From: Gnetum montanum
Lineage: Eukaryota > Streptophyta > Gnetopsida > Gnetales > Gnetaceae
DNA length: 64,000 nucleotides
Direction: 5' to 3'
Assembly (NCBI GenBank): GCA_015680685.1
Contig: MNCI01036181.1
Span: forward strand, 505,951-569,950
The translations under genes and the position numbers were made by a program. A model generated the notes under the pieces. It was not told where the DNA came from, did no database searches, and saw nothing but the letters and a program-made list of their open reading frames with translations. Shown here piece after piece: positions 10,370-21,660 of the stretch (the stretch's first letter is position 1; each line of letters starts with the position of its first letter).

Positions 10370-13085
10370 AAGATATATCATCTCATACTAGATCATACAC
10401 ATTCATGAAACACCTAGCACAAATATGTAATTCATTCACTAGTACATCTAATATTGGATGTATGTTTCTTTATCAAAAAATAACTTTATTCACTAATCTT
10501 ATAGATTAGGAACATGCACATTCGTGCAACCTCATGTAATAAACACTAGCTACCATAATCCATCATGAACCACCTAAATAGATCATGAACATTCACCCAA
10601 TATAAGAGATGAAGGAAAACAAAGAGAAAAGGTAAAAGGGATGTAACATCTAGAACATGATATTTAAAGTGAACATGCATGATCATGCATCCTCTAGGAA
10701 TTACCCATGCCTATGTTCATTTTGTATTAATCAAGAGAAATCATTCATAGATGTGCAATCCAATTACTAGTACACCTAGTATCAAATGTATGTTCTATCA
10801 CAAATGCTTATTACTTGATATGCTACACCTAGGATAGTATCATGATACATAGAAGGAATGGTCTTCCTTTAATCAAAACGTAACTATATTCACTAATCTT
10901 ATTGATTGGAAACATGCATGTTCATGTAACCTTAAGTAATAAACTATCTACCATGATCCATCATGAATCATGTAAATAGATCATGGACATTCAACTAATA
11001 TAAGAGATGAAGGAAAATAAGAAGAACAAGTAAAAGGATTGTAACATCTAGAACATAATTTCTAAAGTGAATATACATGATTGTGCACCCTCTATGAATT
11101 ATCCATATCTATGTTTATTATGTATTAATAAAGAGAAATCATACATGAATGTGTAATCCACTGACTAGTACATTTAGTATTAAATGTGTGTCCTACTACA
11201 AATTCTTATTACCTAAGATACTACACTTAGGACAACATCACAATACATAGAAGGAATGATCTTTCTTATATATAAGCATCACTAGCTCCACTAATCTTAT
11301 CAATTAGGAACATGCACATTCATGCAACCACAAGTAATAAACACTAGCTACATTGTTCATCATGAACCATGTAAATAGATCATGGACATTCACCCAATAT
11401 AAGAGATGAAGGAAAATGAGGATAGGTAAAAGAGGCATTACATTCAAAACATGATGTCTAAATTAAACATGCATGATTGTTCATTCTATATTATCCTACA
11501 AAAATCATGCATGGACATGCAACCCAGTCATTGGTACATCTAGTATCGAATATCTATCCTACCATAAATGCTTTTTACCTAAGACGCTACACTTAGGATA
11601 GTATCATGATACATAGAAGGAATGATCTTTCCTTTATCAAAACATAATTGTATCCACTAATCTTATTGATTAGAAACATGCACATTAATGCAACCTCAAC
11701 TAATAAATAATAGCTATCAACATCCATCATGAACCATGAAAATAGATCATGGAAGTTCACCGAATATAAAAGATGAATGAAAACAAGGAGAATAGGTAAA
11801 AGGGATGTAACATCTAGAACATGATGCCTAATGTAAACATGCATGATCATGCACCCTCTAGAAATTACCTATGGTTAAGTTCATTTTATATTAACCCATA
11901 GAAATCATTTATAGACATCCTAAATAGTTATTGGCATCCTAGTATTGAATATGTGTCCTACAATAAATGCTTATTACCTAACACACTACACTCAGGATAG
12001 TATCATGACATATAAAAGGAATGGTCTTTCCTTAATGAAAACATAACTGTATCTACTAATCTTCTCAATCAACAACATGCATGTTGGTAACTATTATTTA
12101 TTCCCTGAGGTTAAACATTCATGCAACGTCAAGGAATAAACAATAGTTACCATCATTTATCCTAAACCATGTACATAGAGCACATACATTAATCCAAAAT
12201 AAGAGATGATGGAAAACAAAGAGGGAAAGTATAAGTGTTATAACATCCACAATACAATTTCTAAAGTGAACATGCATCCTCTAGGAATTACCCACGGTTA
12301 TGTTCATTCTATATTAATCCAACCAAATCATGCATGGATGTGTAACAAAATCATTAGTACATCTAGTATCAAATGTATGTCCTATAAAAAATTCTTATTA
12401 CTTGACACACCACACTCAAGAAAACATCATGATACATAGAAGGAGTGATCTTCCCTATATCTAAGAATAACTAGCTCCATTAATCTTATCAATCAGAAAC
12501 ATGCACATTCGTGCAACCTCAAGTAGTAAACACTAGCTACCATCATTCATCATGAATCATGTAAATAAATATTGGACATTCACCCAATATAAGAGATGAA
12601 GGAAAACAAGGAGAATAGGTAAAAGTGATGTAACATCCATAACATGATGTCTAAAGTGAATCTACACCATCATGCATCCTCTAGGAATTACCCAAGGCTA
12701 TGTTCATTATGTATTGACCTAGAGAAATCATGCATAGATGTTCAACCTAATCACCCCAACACCTAGTATCGAATGTGTGTCCTAACATAAATGCTTATTA
12801 CTTGACATGCTATACTCAGGATAGTATCATGATACATAGAAAGAACATTCTTCCTTATATCTAAGCATAACTAGCTCTATTAATCTTATTGATTGGGAAC
12901 ATGCATGTTCATGCAATCTCAAGGAGTAAACAATAGTTACCATCATCTATCCTAAACTAAAAAAATAGAACATGGATGTTTACCCAAAATAAGAGATGAA
13001 GGAAAACAAGAAGGATAGGTATAAGGGGTATAACATCCACAACACAATGTCTAACATGAACATGCATGATCATGTAATTTTTTTC
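10370..13085. repeat. Satellite array, monomer about 395 bp, about seven copies
   Basis: The landmark ACATCTAGAACATGAT-like string recurs near 10650, 11047, 11445, 11812, 12245, 12631 and 13030, spacing about 370-430. Each monomer also holds a GAACATGCACATTC-type block, GATACATAGAAGGAAT, and TATAAGAGATGAAGG. Short palindromes such as ATGCATGATCATGCAT are frequent. Copies are clearly diverged and no coding signal is present. Boundaries are approximate; the first monomer may start near 10340. Confidence 0.8.
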
Positions 13086-15755
13086 ATGTAGTACATCTAG
13101 AGATATTTTAATATTTTTAAGGGGTTATTCTATATAGCTATTTCATGTCAATGGTTTGCACATCTGGGAACCCTTTTCCATGTAAGTTTTCTTAGCCTAT
13201 ATTTGTTATTGAAAGGTACATGGCTATCTATTGCTTCAAATGACATATTATTCCATCTAGATATCCCATTTCAATGTGTTACATGGCTATGCAACCTCTC
13301 CCATGTGTGTTTTTCCTCGTTTCAGGAGTCATATTAGAGGATACATCCCTATTTCATCTCTTGCATAAAAGATAAGCACATAGTTTTATCTTTCATTATT
13401 AATAACTTAGAGTTCCTGAATAAAATTGAAATCAAATATTCTACTATTTATACATAAATAATAATTATTATAATGGTTCATCCTAAATATACATCATATT
13501 TGAATTGGTTGCATGCCTATGCAACCTCTACCGTGTGTGTCCGTGTGTGTTTTTTTTTTTTTTTTGCTATGTGATAGCGAAGGATGAATACCTATTTTAT
13601 CACATACAAAATAGAATGCAACAAATTTTCTCATTCGTTACGTGGAAATATGATTTCATGGATTATGTGTTGAATGGATGAGAACCCTTGAGTGACCCTC
13701 AAAAGGATAATTTTTATGACATATTCTACTTCTTATAACAAACAGACATATTCTACTATTATTTGTATATTTTCTCCTAGGATCTACAACTAAGAATCCA
13801 TAGTAAAGTAGCTAAAATAATTACATCTGTACTTACTGTAAAACAACATTTACATTGAGGTAAAGCTATAGGATATATATTGATTTTTGAAAAAACACAA
13901 TACAAATATGTGAACATACTAAATAGTGTTCACACTTAGTTCTACAAGTAAAATACAATACAAAGATGTATTTATTATAGTTAATGAGCATTTCATAGAG
14001 CCTACTTTAAGTTATGTCAGCCTGTTTCTATTCAAATCAATAAGAATTTAATTGTTTCTATCTATTTCAGATTTTCCCATCTAAGAAGAAAAGTATTCCA
14101 TTTCTATATTTGTTACTCATAACTAGTAAGGGTTGTTCTATCCATTCCTTTTTTGAATCCTTGAACCACTTAATTGAGGATGTAGAGCTACACTAAAATT
14201 GATAGAAATTAATTATAAACTTCATTTTACTACTAAATTGGGATAGAGGCACTAAAATTTATAAGAATGATGATGCCTAAATTCATAGGAATATTTGAAA
14301 AATCAATGGCACCACAGAATTTCTTAACATGATAAGGTAGAAGTAAATTCTAATCTATATACTTTGCCACATGTACCCATTCAATAAACTATGCAGACAT
14401 AGCATTATTAAGAAAAAATACCAACAAAAGTAGAAAAATATCACTCTTAGGAAGCTTTATTAAGCTACATAGACACAATTATTAGACAAGTTCAATATGA
14501 CTTTGGAAACAAGTAGCAACAATATATAACACTGTGACCATCAAAACAAGAGTAAGATAGTCAAAACCATGGTGGGACATTTCATAAACTGAAATTTTAC
14601 TAATACTGATGACATATACAAGAGTTAATGACTAAAATCTATTCAAAACTCATAGCATGTATGTTTCTACTATCTAAGAGGTCTTGATGGCCTATTGGAA
14701 ATTAAATTTTATCAAGTCCATGGACCCTCACTAAAATTGAAATTTTATTTAGTTTATACACACTATGGATCTATTGGATAGGAGACCTAACTATATATGC
14801 TATGATTTTTAAAAATAACAATAAGAAAATTACCAAATATTCTTCATTACTAGATATTTAAAAACCAATGGTATTCATCTACAAAGATATTTGTATTGGA
14901 TAGTTAGCATAATCATTGTTTCATAAGAAGTTTGAGCCATCTACCTATTTCAAATTTTGAACTTAATTTTATCTTACTAAGTGCAAGAAAAATAGCTGGA
15001 TTAATGAAAAGATAACATCATTTCATTTAGTTACTCCTATATCTCATACTAAAAGCATACTTGATATAATCACCTCTAATCCATTACCATAGAGAATTTT
15101 TCTATATCAGTACTCCAAATGATCATCAAATCACAAACAAAACTCCTACTCCCCTTCAAAACCATCCCATTATACAACTACATACAAGTAAAATATTGAC
15201 AAAAGTTTCCTTTCAAACATACACATACATCTAGCCCTTATAAAATACACAAAATTGGACATGAAAATTCAAGTAAATTCCAATAGCTATTTAAAATAGA
15301 AAATTCATCACCAAGAGTTTGGATGAAACATCTCTACTTGTCAACTAATGGATTGATACCCTTTGAACTCATTGAGAAACCAATAATAAAAAGTAGCATA
15401 TTTTTAACAAGAATTGTTTACCTCTTGAAAATTACTATTTTTACATAATTAAAATAGGGCATTTTTAGAAATCAAACTAGGGCATGATGGTAAATTAAAT
15501 TGAAGAACCTAAATTAAGAGCAAAACCTAAATTAAGAGAAAAACCTAAATGTTTCATTCTACTTAGAGCTACAAACAAAATTAGCACTCTCATAATCAAA
15601 TATAAGAAATTTAATAAGGGCACTCTAGGAAATCAAATAAGGGCATCTCATGAAATTTAACTAATAGATGCCAAGAAAAGTAACAAGGTGAAGGTGAGAA
15701 ATTTGATCAAGAAAATAAAATTCAAAAAACTTCATAGCACTTCCTTCAAAATTAG
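13086..15755. other. AT-rich intergenic DNA without a recognised feature
   Basis: No long reading frame or known motif is seen on either strand. A short repeat pair around GCAACCTCTCCCATGTGTGT (near 13291) and GCAACCTCTACCGTGTGTG (near 13521) is visible, the second ending in a T run at 13551-13565. 15510-15550 has a short tandem duplication of AAACCTAAATTAAGAG. Confidence 0.6.
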
Positions 15756-16856
15756 TGCTAAAACACCTCAAGGATATTTCATGTGGCAAATGAAAGCTCC
15801 TAGTCAATTCTTTTATTGTAATTTGATAGAGAATTTAAGATAGAAACAATTATCCTATTCTCCCACCAAAAATCTCAACCTGTTACCTTGGTTTGATCAA
15901 ATTTTAAGCCATTTTGTATATTAAAAAATGAGGTTTACAATCCACATGCTGCAAATCCTATTTATTCTCAACTTCTGAGGTAAAAAAATGCTTTGCAAGC
16001 TATAAATTTCATGTATCCCAACTTTTGGAAGGCTAAAGAATGCTTCACAAGCTGTAAATTCTATGTATGCTAGCTTGTAAGGTCGAAAAATACTTCATAA
16101 GCTATAGAATTTGATATTTTTATCTCATATGATTAGGACCTTGACTACATAGGATGGTCAATGTATGAGGTTAGTGTGTGGAACTTGGGCTTTACCTCCA
16201 TACAATGAATGATGTAGTCCCATATGATGGACAGTGTGTGAGGCTAGCATATGAGATTTGGGCTTTTGTTCCACATGATGGGTATTACATTCCCACACAA
16301 TGGGCAACATATCAAGGGCCCATGTGGGATTTGGGATTTAGTTCCATATGATGAATATTGGGCAGCATATGAGGCTAGTGTGTGTGAGTTGGACTTATAT
16401 GAAGCCATTCTTAATGCTCAAAATTGTAATGAATGTAGGAGTTACAGATTTGTAGCCTATAAATGTCATATTCAGAGCCTTTTTTGGATCTTTTGGCAAT
16501 ATTTTCTTAGCAAGAAAAATTTGTATCACACTTGTTGCCAAAGGATTAAGTAGTAGCAAATAACAAAGAAGTTATTGTATATTTTCATGGCCTTTCACAA
16601 CCATTTGTAGTGCAAATCAAGTAAGCAAAAGGGTGTAGTCAAGTGCATAATACAACTTGGCTTTTGCATTAGATATCAAAGTCATTTTTGCATTTTTTTA
16701 GTTTTTAAACCCCACTAATTTGTACTCTCTGAACTTATTTTGTTTACAATATTTTTACCACTGTAATACAGAATTTGCAGTTGCTTTGGCGTTATTTTCT
16801 TTATAGTTTTTATGCATATTTCACAACATTGGGATTTGGGCTTTCCAAGTCCCTAG
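15756..16856 (+). repeat. Element E 5' LTR
   Basis: Aligns with 49331-50497 over its whole length, from TGCTAAAACACCTCAAGGA to TTCCAAGTCCCTAG. U3 holds two sets of tandem subrepeats. A TATA box (CCTATAAATG, 16456-16465) has its counterpart at 50093-50102, which fixes the + orientation. The 3' end does not show the usual CA. Confidence 0.75.
16145..16400 (+). repeat. Element E U3 subrepeats, about 72 bp unit
   Basis: Three to four tandem copies of a unit like CATGATGGGTAGTATATGAG followed by a GATTTGGGCTTTA block lie upstream of the TATA box. The right LTR has four copies at 49720-50000. They are possible enhancer repeats. Confidence 0.65.
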
Positions 16857-17202
16857 GTAATCAGCTAGACCATTCATGGTTCTCCAAATCCTTTTAGAGG
16901 CTTTTGGATCTATGAGTTAAATTATCTTGCACAAGATCTCTTAATTTTTCCAACACTGATTTTTCCCGTCATTATAGTTTCAAGTGCTAGAAGGAGGACC
17001 TCTACCTAATTTCTTCACTAAAACTTGATGTGAAATTTTTCTATTAATGTTGGCCTTAGCTTATGAGCTTGTCTTGTTCAATTAAAATTTATTTTGGATT
17101 TTCCAAAATCCCATTATGTTGGTTGAAAACTCATTGAGTGACCTTAAAACTAGCATTGTTCACAACAACTAATGAAAACTCTTGTTAGGTTTTTTTGAAA
17201 AT
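16857..17202 (+). other. Element E leader, left piece
   Basis: Non-coding. GGTAATCAGC directly after the LTR weakly resembles a tRNA-Met primer site (TGGTATCAGAGC) with an inserted A. Near 17133 the string TCATTGAGTGACCTTAAAAC recurs in altered form at 26253 beyond element B, so the leader itself has repeats. Confidence 0.45.
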
Positions 17203-18057
17203 TGATGAGTGGCAAGGTACCACTACACTCAACCATATAAATACAAGCATGTACATGTGATCTGGTCAAACTCCACAAATGGACTAGTTGTGGTACCTAG
17301 ATACTTACATGTTGATCGTAGTTCGTTGTCTTCCCACCTAGACTAGTATTTGCTTTGTCACATATGGTTTAGTCCAAAGTGAGGTGTATGATGTGATTCC
17401 TAATTATTATGCTACTCCTAAAGTTGATGGGAATTAACTTGAGTGAACTAATAGACGATGGGAAATAAAGTCTAAGCTAGACTAAGTGTGATGAGCATCT
17501 GTCCTTAATCATTTGTATGCATCTTGGACCTTGTGTACTACTTCTAGGATTACTAAGAACACATTACTTAAGCACTACTAGATACACTTCTAAGTTACCA
17601 AGTACTTACACTTAAATGTTTGTGATTAAGTTGTACTCATTTTGTGTTAGCAATAGTAAGTGTAAATGATAATAAAGGAAATATTAACTAGAAAGACAAC
17701 AATAAATAATCAATAATTAAAGTAAATAAAATCTAAGTGAATAATACAATGATGGAGTAATCTCAATCTTTATTTCCAATCATATGCATGTCCAAGTACA
17801 TCATACTCAAACAAAGGTTTCATACAATTACAAGCATCACACTGCGAGCATACACTTGGAAAAGAATTGAAAAATAACAAAAAGACTTGATTCAAGAACT
17901 TATCAAAAAAACTCCTTTCCTATGTTCCTAAGTGCTATATTTATAGGCCAACATAGGAATCACAATATCATGTATTTTATATCATTATCTAAGCTACGAT
18001 ATCATGTACCTGATATCGACTATCCGATATCAAGGCTTGGTAAACCACGATTCATCA
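17203..18057 (-). repeat. Element B 3' LTR
   Basis: Starts TGATGAGTGGC and ends TTCATCA on the + strand, matching 25392-26246. U3 (17960-18057) carries several GATATC-type repeats upstream (on the minus strand) of a TATA box near 17937-17945. Confidence 0.9.
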
Positions 18058-18071
18058 TACCCCCACAACTG
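18058..18071 (-). other. Element B polypurine tract
   Basis: TACCCCCACAACTG on the + strand reads CAGTTGTGGGGGTA on the element's strand, directly before its 3' LTR. C has the identical string at 31660-31673. Confidence 0.8.
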
Positions 18072-18235
18072 AATAACAACTTGTCCTCAAGTCAAACAAT
18101 CAAAATGAGAACAAGCTGATTGATTACATAGTGGATAGGTATATGATTATGGACTAACTATGAATTATTTCATGTCGCAATGTGGAGTAAAACAAAACAA
18201 AATTAGGACACCAACACAAAATACAAAAGACAAAA

Positions 18236-21060
18236 TTATTGAAACTCATGTGATTCTTGGTGGTGGTGGCTCCTCCATGGGCCTCTTCCCCTTATCTTGT
18301 CCTCTAGGCTTTGAAAATGCATATCTCTAAAGGAGAATCTAAAGCTTCTCTTATTTGGTTTAGGGATTGTGTGCGGTCCATGTTGATGTTCCAATATTTG
18401 ATGCAGTTGGCACCTCCCATGGACACAGTAGTTGCAAAAACATTTGATTGGCTTTGACATACCAAGGCATAAATAATAGTCGTTCCTCCTCATAGGCTCT
18501 GGATTTATCTTTACATTCTTGGTAATCCATGAGCCATCAATCCAAATCTTCTACAACTTCTTTCTATCATTGGTAGCTAGCTTTGACCATCTCCAGCTTA
18601 GAATTTGCTACCTTTAATTTTTGTAGTGTCTTTTGGTGTTTAGCAAATTTTTCTTCATATTTGGTGTAGGTTTCTACTACCTACTTTTCCAATTCTATCC
18701 ACAAGAATCCTTCTATTAACATAGATAAGTTGACATACCATAGGTTTGCCAATGATATGCCAACTCCATGTATTTAATGAGGTCCTAGATCTGCATGTCC
18801 TAGCTATTTAGTTCTGCTTGGTGGGTGAAGGCATAAGTGTCCAGTATGGCCTGCCACTTAGCATTTTGAGAACTAAGAGCATTGATATAGGTCTTGGACA
18901 TATAGATTTATTTTTCAATTATTTTCTTGTACATCTCTACCTAGTTTCAAAAATGCTCTTTCAACTTCTCTTGTTGTTTATCTTCATTCTATCACGTGCT
19001 TATTTCAATGATCATCTTTTGATGGATCGTGTGTACCTCCTATATTGAGAGGGTCCTATTTTCTCTAGCTAAGAAACTCATGTCCTCGTCGAATCTTATT
19101 AATTATTCTTGTATTTGTTGAAAATTTTCTTTGAGAACATTCTTTTGTTTCTCAATGGTGATCAACCGAAGATTCTCAATAGCAAGGAGTTTATTTTCTT
19201 CTTGTAAGGCCTTGAGTACTTTGGCATGTGCATACATTTTAGCCTATTCCTTTGAAGCATCCTAATCAGCCTTCTCTTTCTCCATTACCACCCTTTTATT
19301 ATCTTCTAATAGTTTATTTAGTTACTCCTTCTGAAATAGGTCTAGCTGGTTGGCTGGGATAAGTTTGGATGGATCCTGCTATGTAGCTTGTAGGGCAATG
19401 AAATTCTCTTGGAGTCTTTTTAACTTTTTCTTTACATGTTCGACCCTAAACCTCCACCATGACCAGCTTTCCCTTTGTGGAAATGAGGTATAATTATGTT
19501 GCTATGACATCTTGAGGACTATCAAACAAGAACAACATCACTTTTCCTATTTGTAGGAACCAATCCAAAGGATATTCATGTTTCGTAGGAATCATTGAGG
19601 GACTGGCTAAGACTTGAGCATCACATGCTCCTATGAGATTCAACGATGACATAACAAGGACATTGAATGATTCTTTGATCTAGTCTATGACCAATTCTGC
19701 TACTCCAGCTACATCTTGGTGTTGCATGACCACTACTGTGGCACCTTCACTAGTTTCTAATTACACTTGAAAAGATGTAGTATTTCTAGAGATCTTTTGT
19801 GACCAATGTGACTCCCCTTCTCCTATTTGTATAGAAATCTCATATCGTGAGTAATCAATTGAGATCATGGGCTGTATGGCATAATCAATTATCTTGAAGA
19901 GATTAGCCTCATCATAGCTTCCCCAACTGACCATTTCTCTGATGGCCCTAAGATGGCTCATCAATGATCGATAATCTTGTGACGGCAATGGTGGTTAGTC
20001 TTGCTAGCCTATGGGCTACATGTTGGGCCCTACTTCCTATTGTTAACTGGGCCTTGTGTTCAAAAGTTGACTAGGCCTTGCTATTTGAGGTTCAATGGGC
20101 ATAACTGTATGCTCTTGCTTAGGCTTCAATGTCTCATGAGCATCTTTCTTTTGTGCTAGTGGTTTAAATAATTCAGCATATGAGGCATTTTGAGCCTTTG
20201 TGGGGACATCATTAGTATAGCCCAGAATTCTAGCATGCCAACATAGATTCCTAATTAGATAGGGGAAAGGCAATGCAAACTTCCCCATCTTACATTCTTC
20301 AAACTGCGTTAATATTTTTGTGAGATATAGATGGGGCAAGTTGGCATCAACCTTGCCCATCAAGATTGCACTTCCTCTAGCCAAATAGGTTAAAATCTTG
20401 TTTAGTCCTTTTGTTGGGAAGATGTGATAGGTGCTAATTTTGAGATAGATTCTCTCTTCAAGGGTGAGTTCCCCATATGTTTTATCTTCCTTACAGTACA
20501 TCCTTTTTAGCCATATTTTTTGTGCATCAACATCAGAGTGAGCGGATAGGTGAACAACCTTGGGCCCTGTATTCGGAAGGTTCAGAACTTCTAAAATGGC
20601 CTTAGTAGAGAAATCAACTAAAATCCAACCAATATCAATGGTGGTTCCTTCTTCCTTATTATGCCAAAATCCATAGGTATCCCATAAATACCATTCACCA
20701 CTCACTAAGAGAATAGGCCATAGTGGAGATCCTTTCAATTGATCTTTAACTGACTCAGGGGAAAATTCGGTAAAAGGTCCAAAATTGAGTTCCATGGTCG
20801 CTGCAGATGACATGGACCTTTCCTGAATTGCCTACACACATTCCAAAGACAATGTGAGATGTTTTCCTTGTTTAGGTGCTCTTCCTTCTCCACCTTTTGC
20901 ATTCCTAGATTGTGTAGTAACAGAAGATTCTTGATGGATGCTGAATGATTGTGCCTCCTACTCTAGATGTTCTATAAGAGGTCCTTGGCCTTTTCCTTTC
21001 CTTGGTCATTTGGATTCACCTTGAGAGGGTCCCCCCCTATTTTCCTCATTTAGGGACCAT
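18236..21060 (-). pseudogene. Element B accessory gene (Athila-ORF/plant-transposon-protein-like domain plus coiled coil), decayed
   Basis: The gene starts at the ATG at 21060 (MVPK, then a stop) directly after a splice acceptor remnant. After one frameshift it reaches the 256-aa open stretch 20813-20043, which holds the conserved domain. It then runs through 19988-18236 with stops: a segment shared with element C (GKLVMVEV, VLVM/IKE blocks), a charged heptad-like region, and a Pro-rich end (DKGKRPMEEPPPP) also seen in C. D ends similarly in KEPPPPS. The total would be about 940 codons. The function is unknown. It occupies the place where Athila-type elements carry an env-like ORF, but I see no signal peptide or membrane helix, so an envelope role is not supported. 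Confidence 0.75.
20043..20813 (-). CDS. Accessory protein core domain of element B, longest open stretch (256 aa)
   Basis: This is the best-preserved part of the accessory gene. The domain begins near residue 6 (MELNFGPFTEF). It continues with SGEWYLWDTYGFW, ILVDFSTKAILEVLNLP (residues about 65-80), a basic/aromatic region, then YHIFPTKGLNKILTYLARG and LPHLYLTKILTQFEE (about 130-170), and FALPFPYLIRNLC. The pattern of a VDFS..AI..LxLP strand followed by a P...hydrophobic helix pair resembles the plant 'putative transposon protein' domain found in Athila-like ORFs. That assignment is from memory of the family pattern and needs a profile search. The first ATG is a chance start within the decayed gene. 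The same segments are present in C (33652-34300) and D (45900-46200). Confidence 0.65.
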   Translation of the reverse strand: MSSAATMELNFGPFTEFSPESVKDQLKGSPLWPILLVSGEWYLWDTYGFWHNKEEGTTIDIGWILVDFSTKAILEVLNLPNTGPKVVHLSAHSDVDAQKIWLKRMYCKEDKTYGELTLEERIYLKISTYHIFPTKGLNKILTYLARGSAILMGKVDANLPHLYLTKILTQFEECKMGKFALPFPYLIRNLCWHARILGYTNDVPTKAQNASYAELFKPLAQKKDAHETLKPKQEHTVMPIEPQIARPSQLLNTRPS

Positions 21061-21126
21061 CTATAATCACACAAGATCAATAGTTAGTAAGGAAATTTAA
21101 CAAAATTTAATTATCTTTTACCTTAC
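21061..21126 (-). other. Short intron remnant before the accessory ATG
   Basis: On the minus strand the 66 bp begins GTAAGG, has TTACTAAC (a plant-type branch sequence) about 25 bp from the end, and ends GATTATAG directly before ATGGTCCC. C (near 34559) and D (near 45349) keep the branch and acceptor region in aligned positions. D's acceptor AG has become AA. Confidence 0.5.
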
Positions 21127-21559
21127 TCATTGCCTTTAATGAATTCAATTCTTTCTTAGTGTGATTCAGAGTTAGAAATTTCTAATAAAATCCCCCTAAA
21201 AGTTTTAATATCAAGTCCAATTTGATCAAGTGACTCCAAAAATAATTTTCATGGTTTAGGTGAAGAAATAAAATTAGTTTGACATACATTCTTAGTATTT
21301 CTTAAGGTCAATTAACCCTATGATATCCCTTAGGTGATAGCAAATTTCAAAAACGTTATGCATAACTTGGAGCATGCCCTTCCCCCATGACTAATTTAAA
21401 TACTTTGAGTTTAAGCAAGTTTTATCAGAAGGAGAATTAGAGTGTTAACGAGCAAGATATGGATGTTTAAATGATAGGTGTGCAAAGCATGAAATTTTTG
21501 AAAGAAAATTGCAACTCCCCTCACATGAATAGTTAAAAATGACATTGTCATGCATTGCA

Positions 21560-21660
21560 GGTTCATATATATAGTTTTTATGGACACAATATCACATACA
21601 TGCTAGCGTAGACCCAATATCATGTCAAACCCAATACCGGGTACTCAATATCTTGTCCCT
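21560..21660 (-). promoter_or_regulatory. Element B internal promoter-like block before the accessory gene
   Basis: On the minus strand there are three copies of a GAYAWGATATTG-like motif (centres near 21651, 21619 and 21590). A TATA box, CTATATATATGAAC (21563-21576), follows. The block resembles the element's own U3, where CAATATC and GATATC motifs sit before a TATA box. It lies about 500 bp upstream of the accessory ATG. Confidence 0.55.

Noticed and set aside
10370-13085. CRISPR-like array
   Set aside because: The repeats are long, diverged and contiguous, without short direct repeats and unique spacers, in a plant genome setting.
18236-21060. Envelope gene (infectious retrovirus-like) identity for the accessory gene
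   Set aside because: The position fits, but no signal peptide, fusion segment or transmembrane helix can be seen in any of the three copies.
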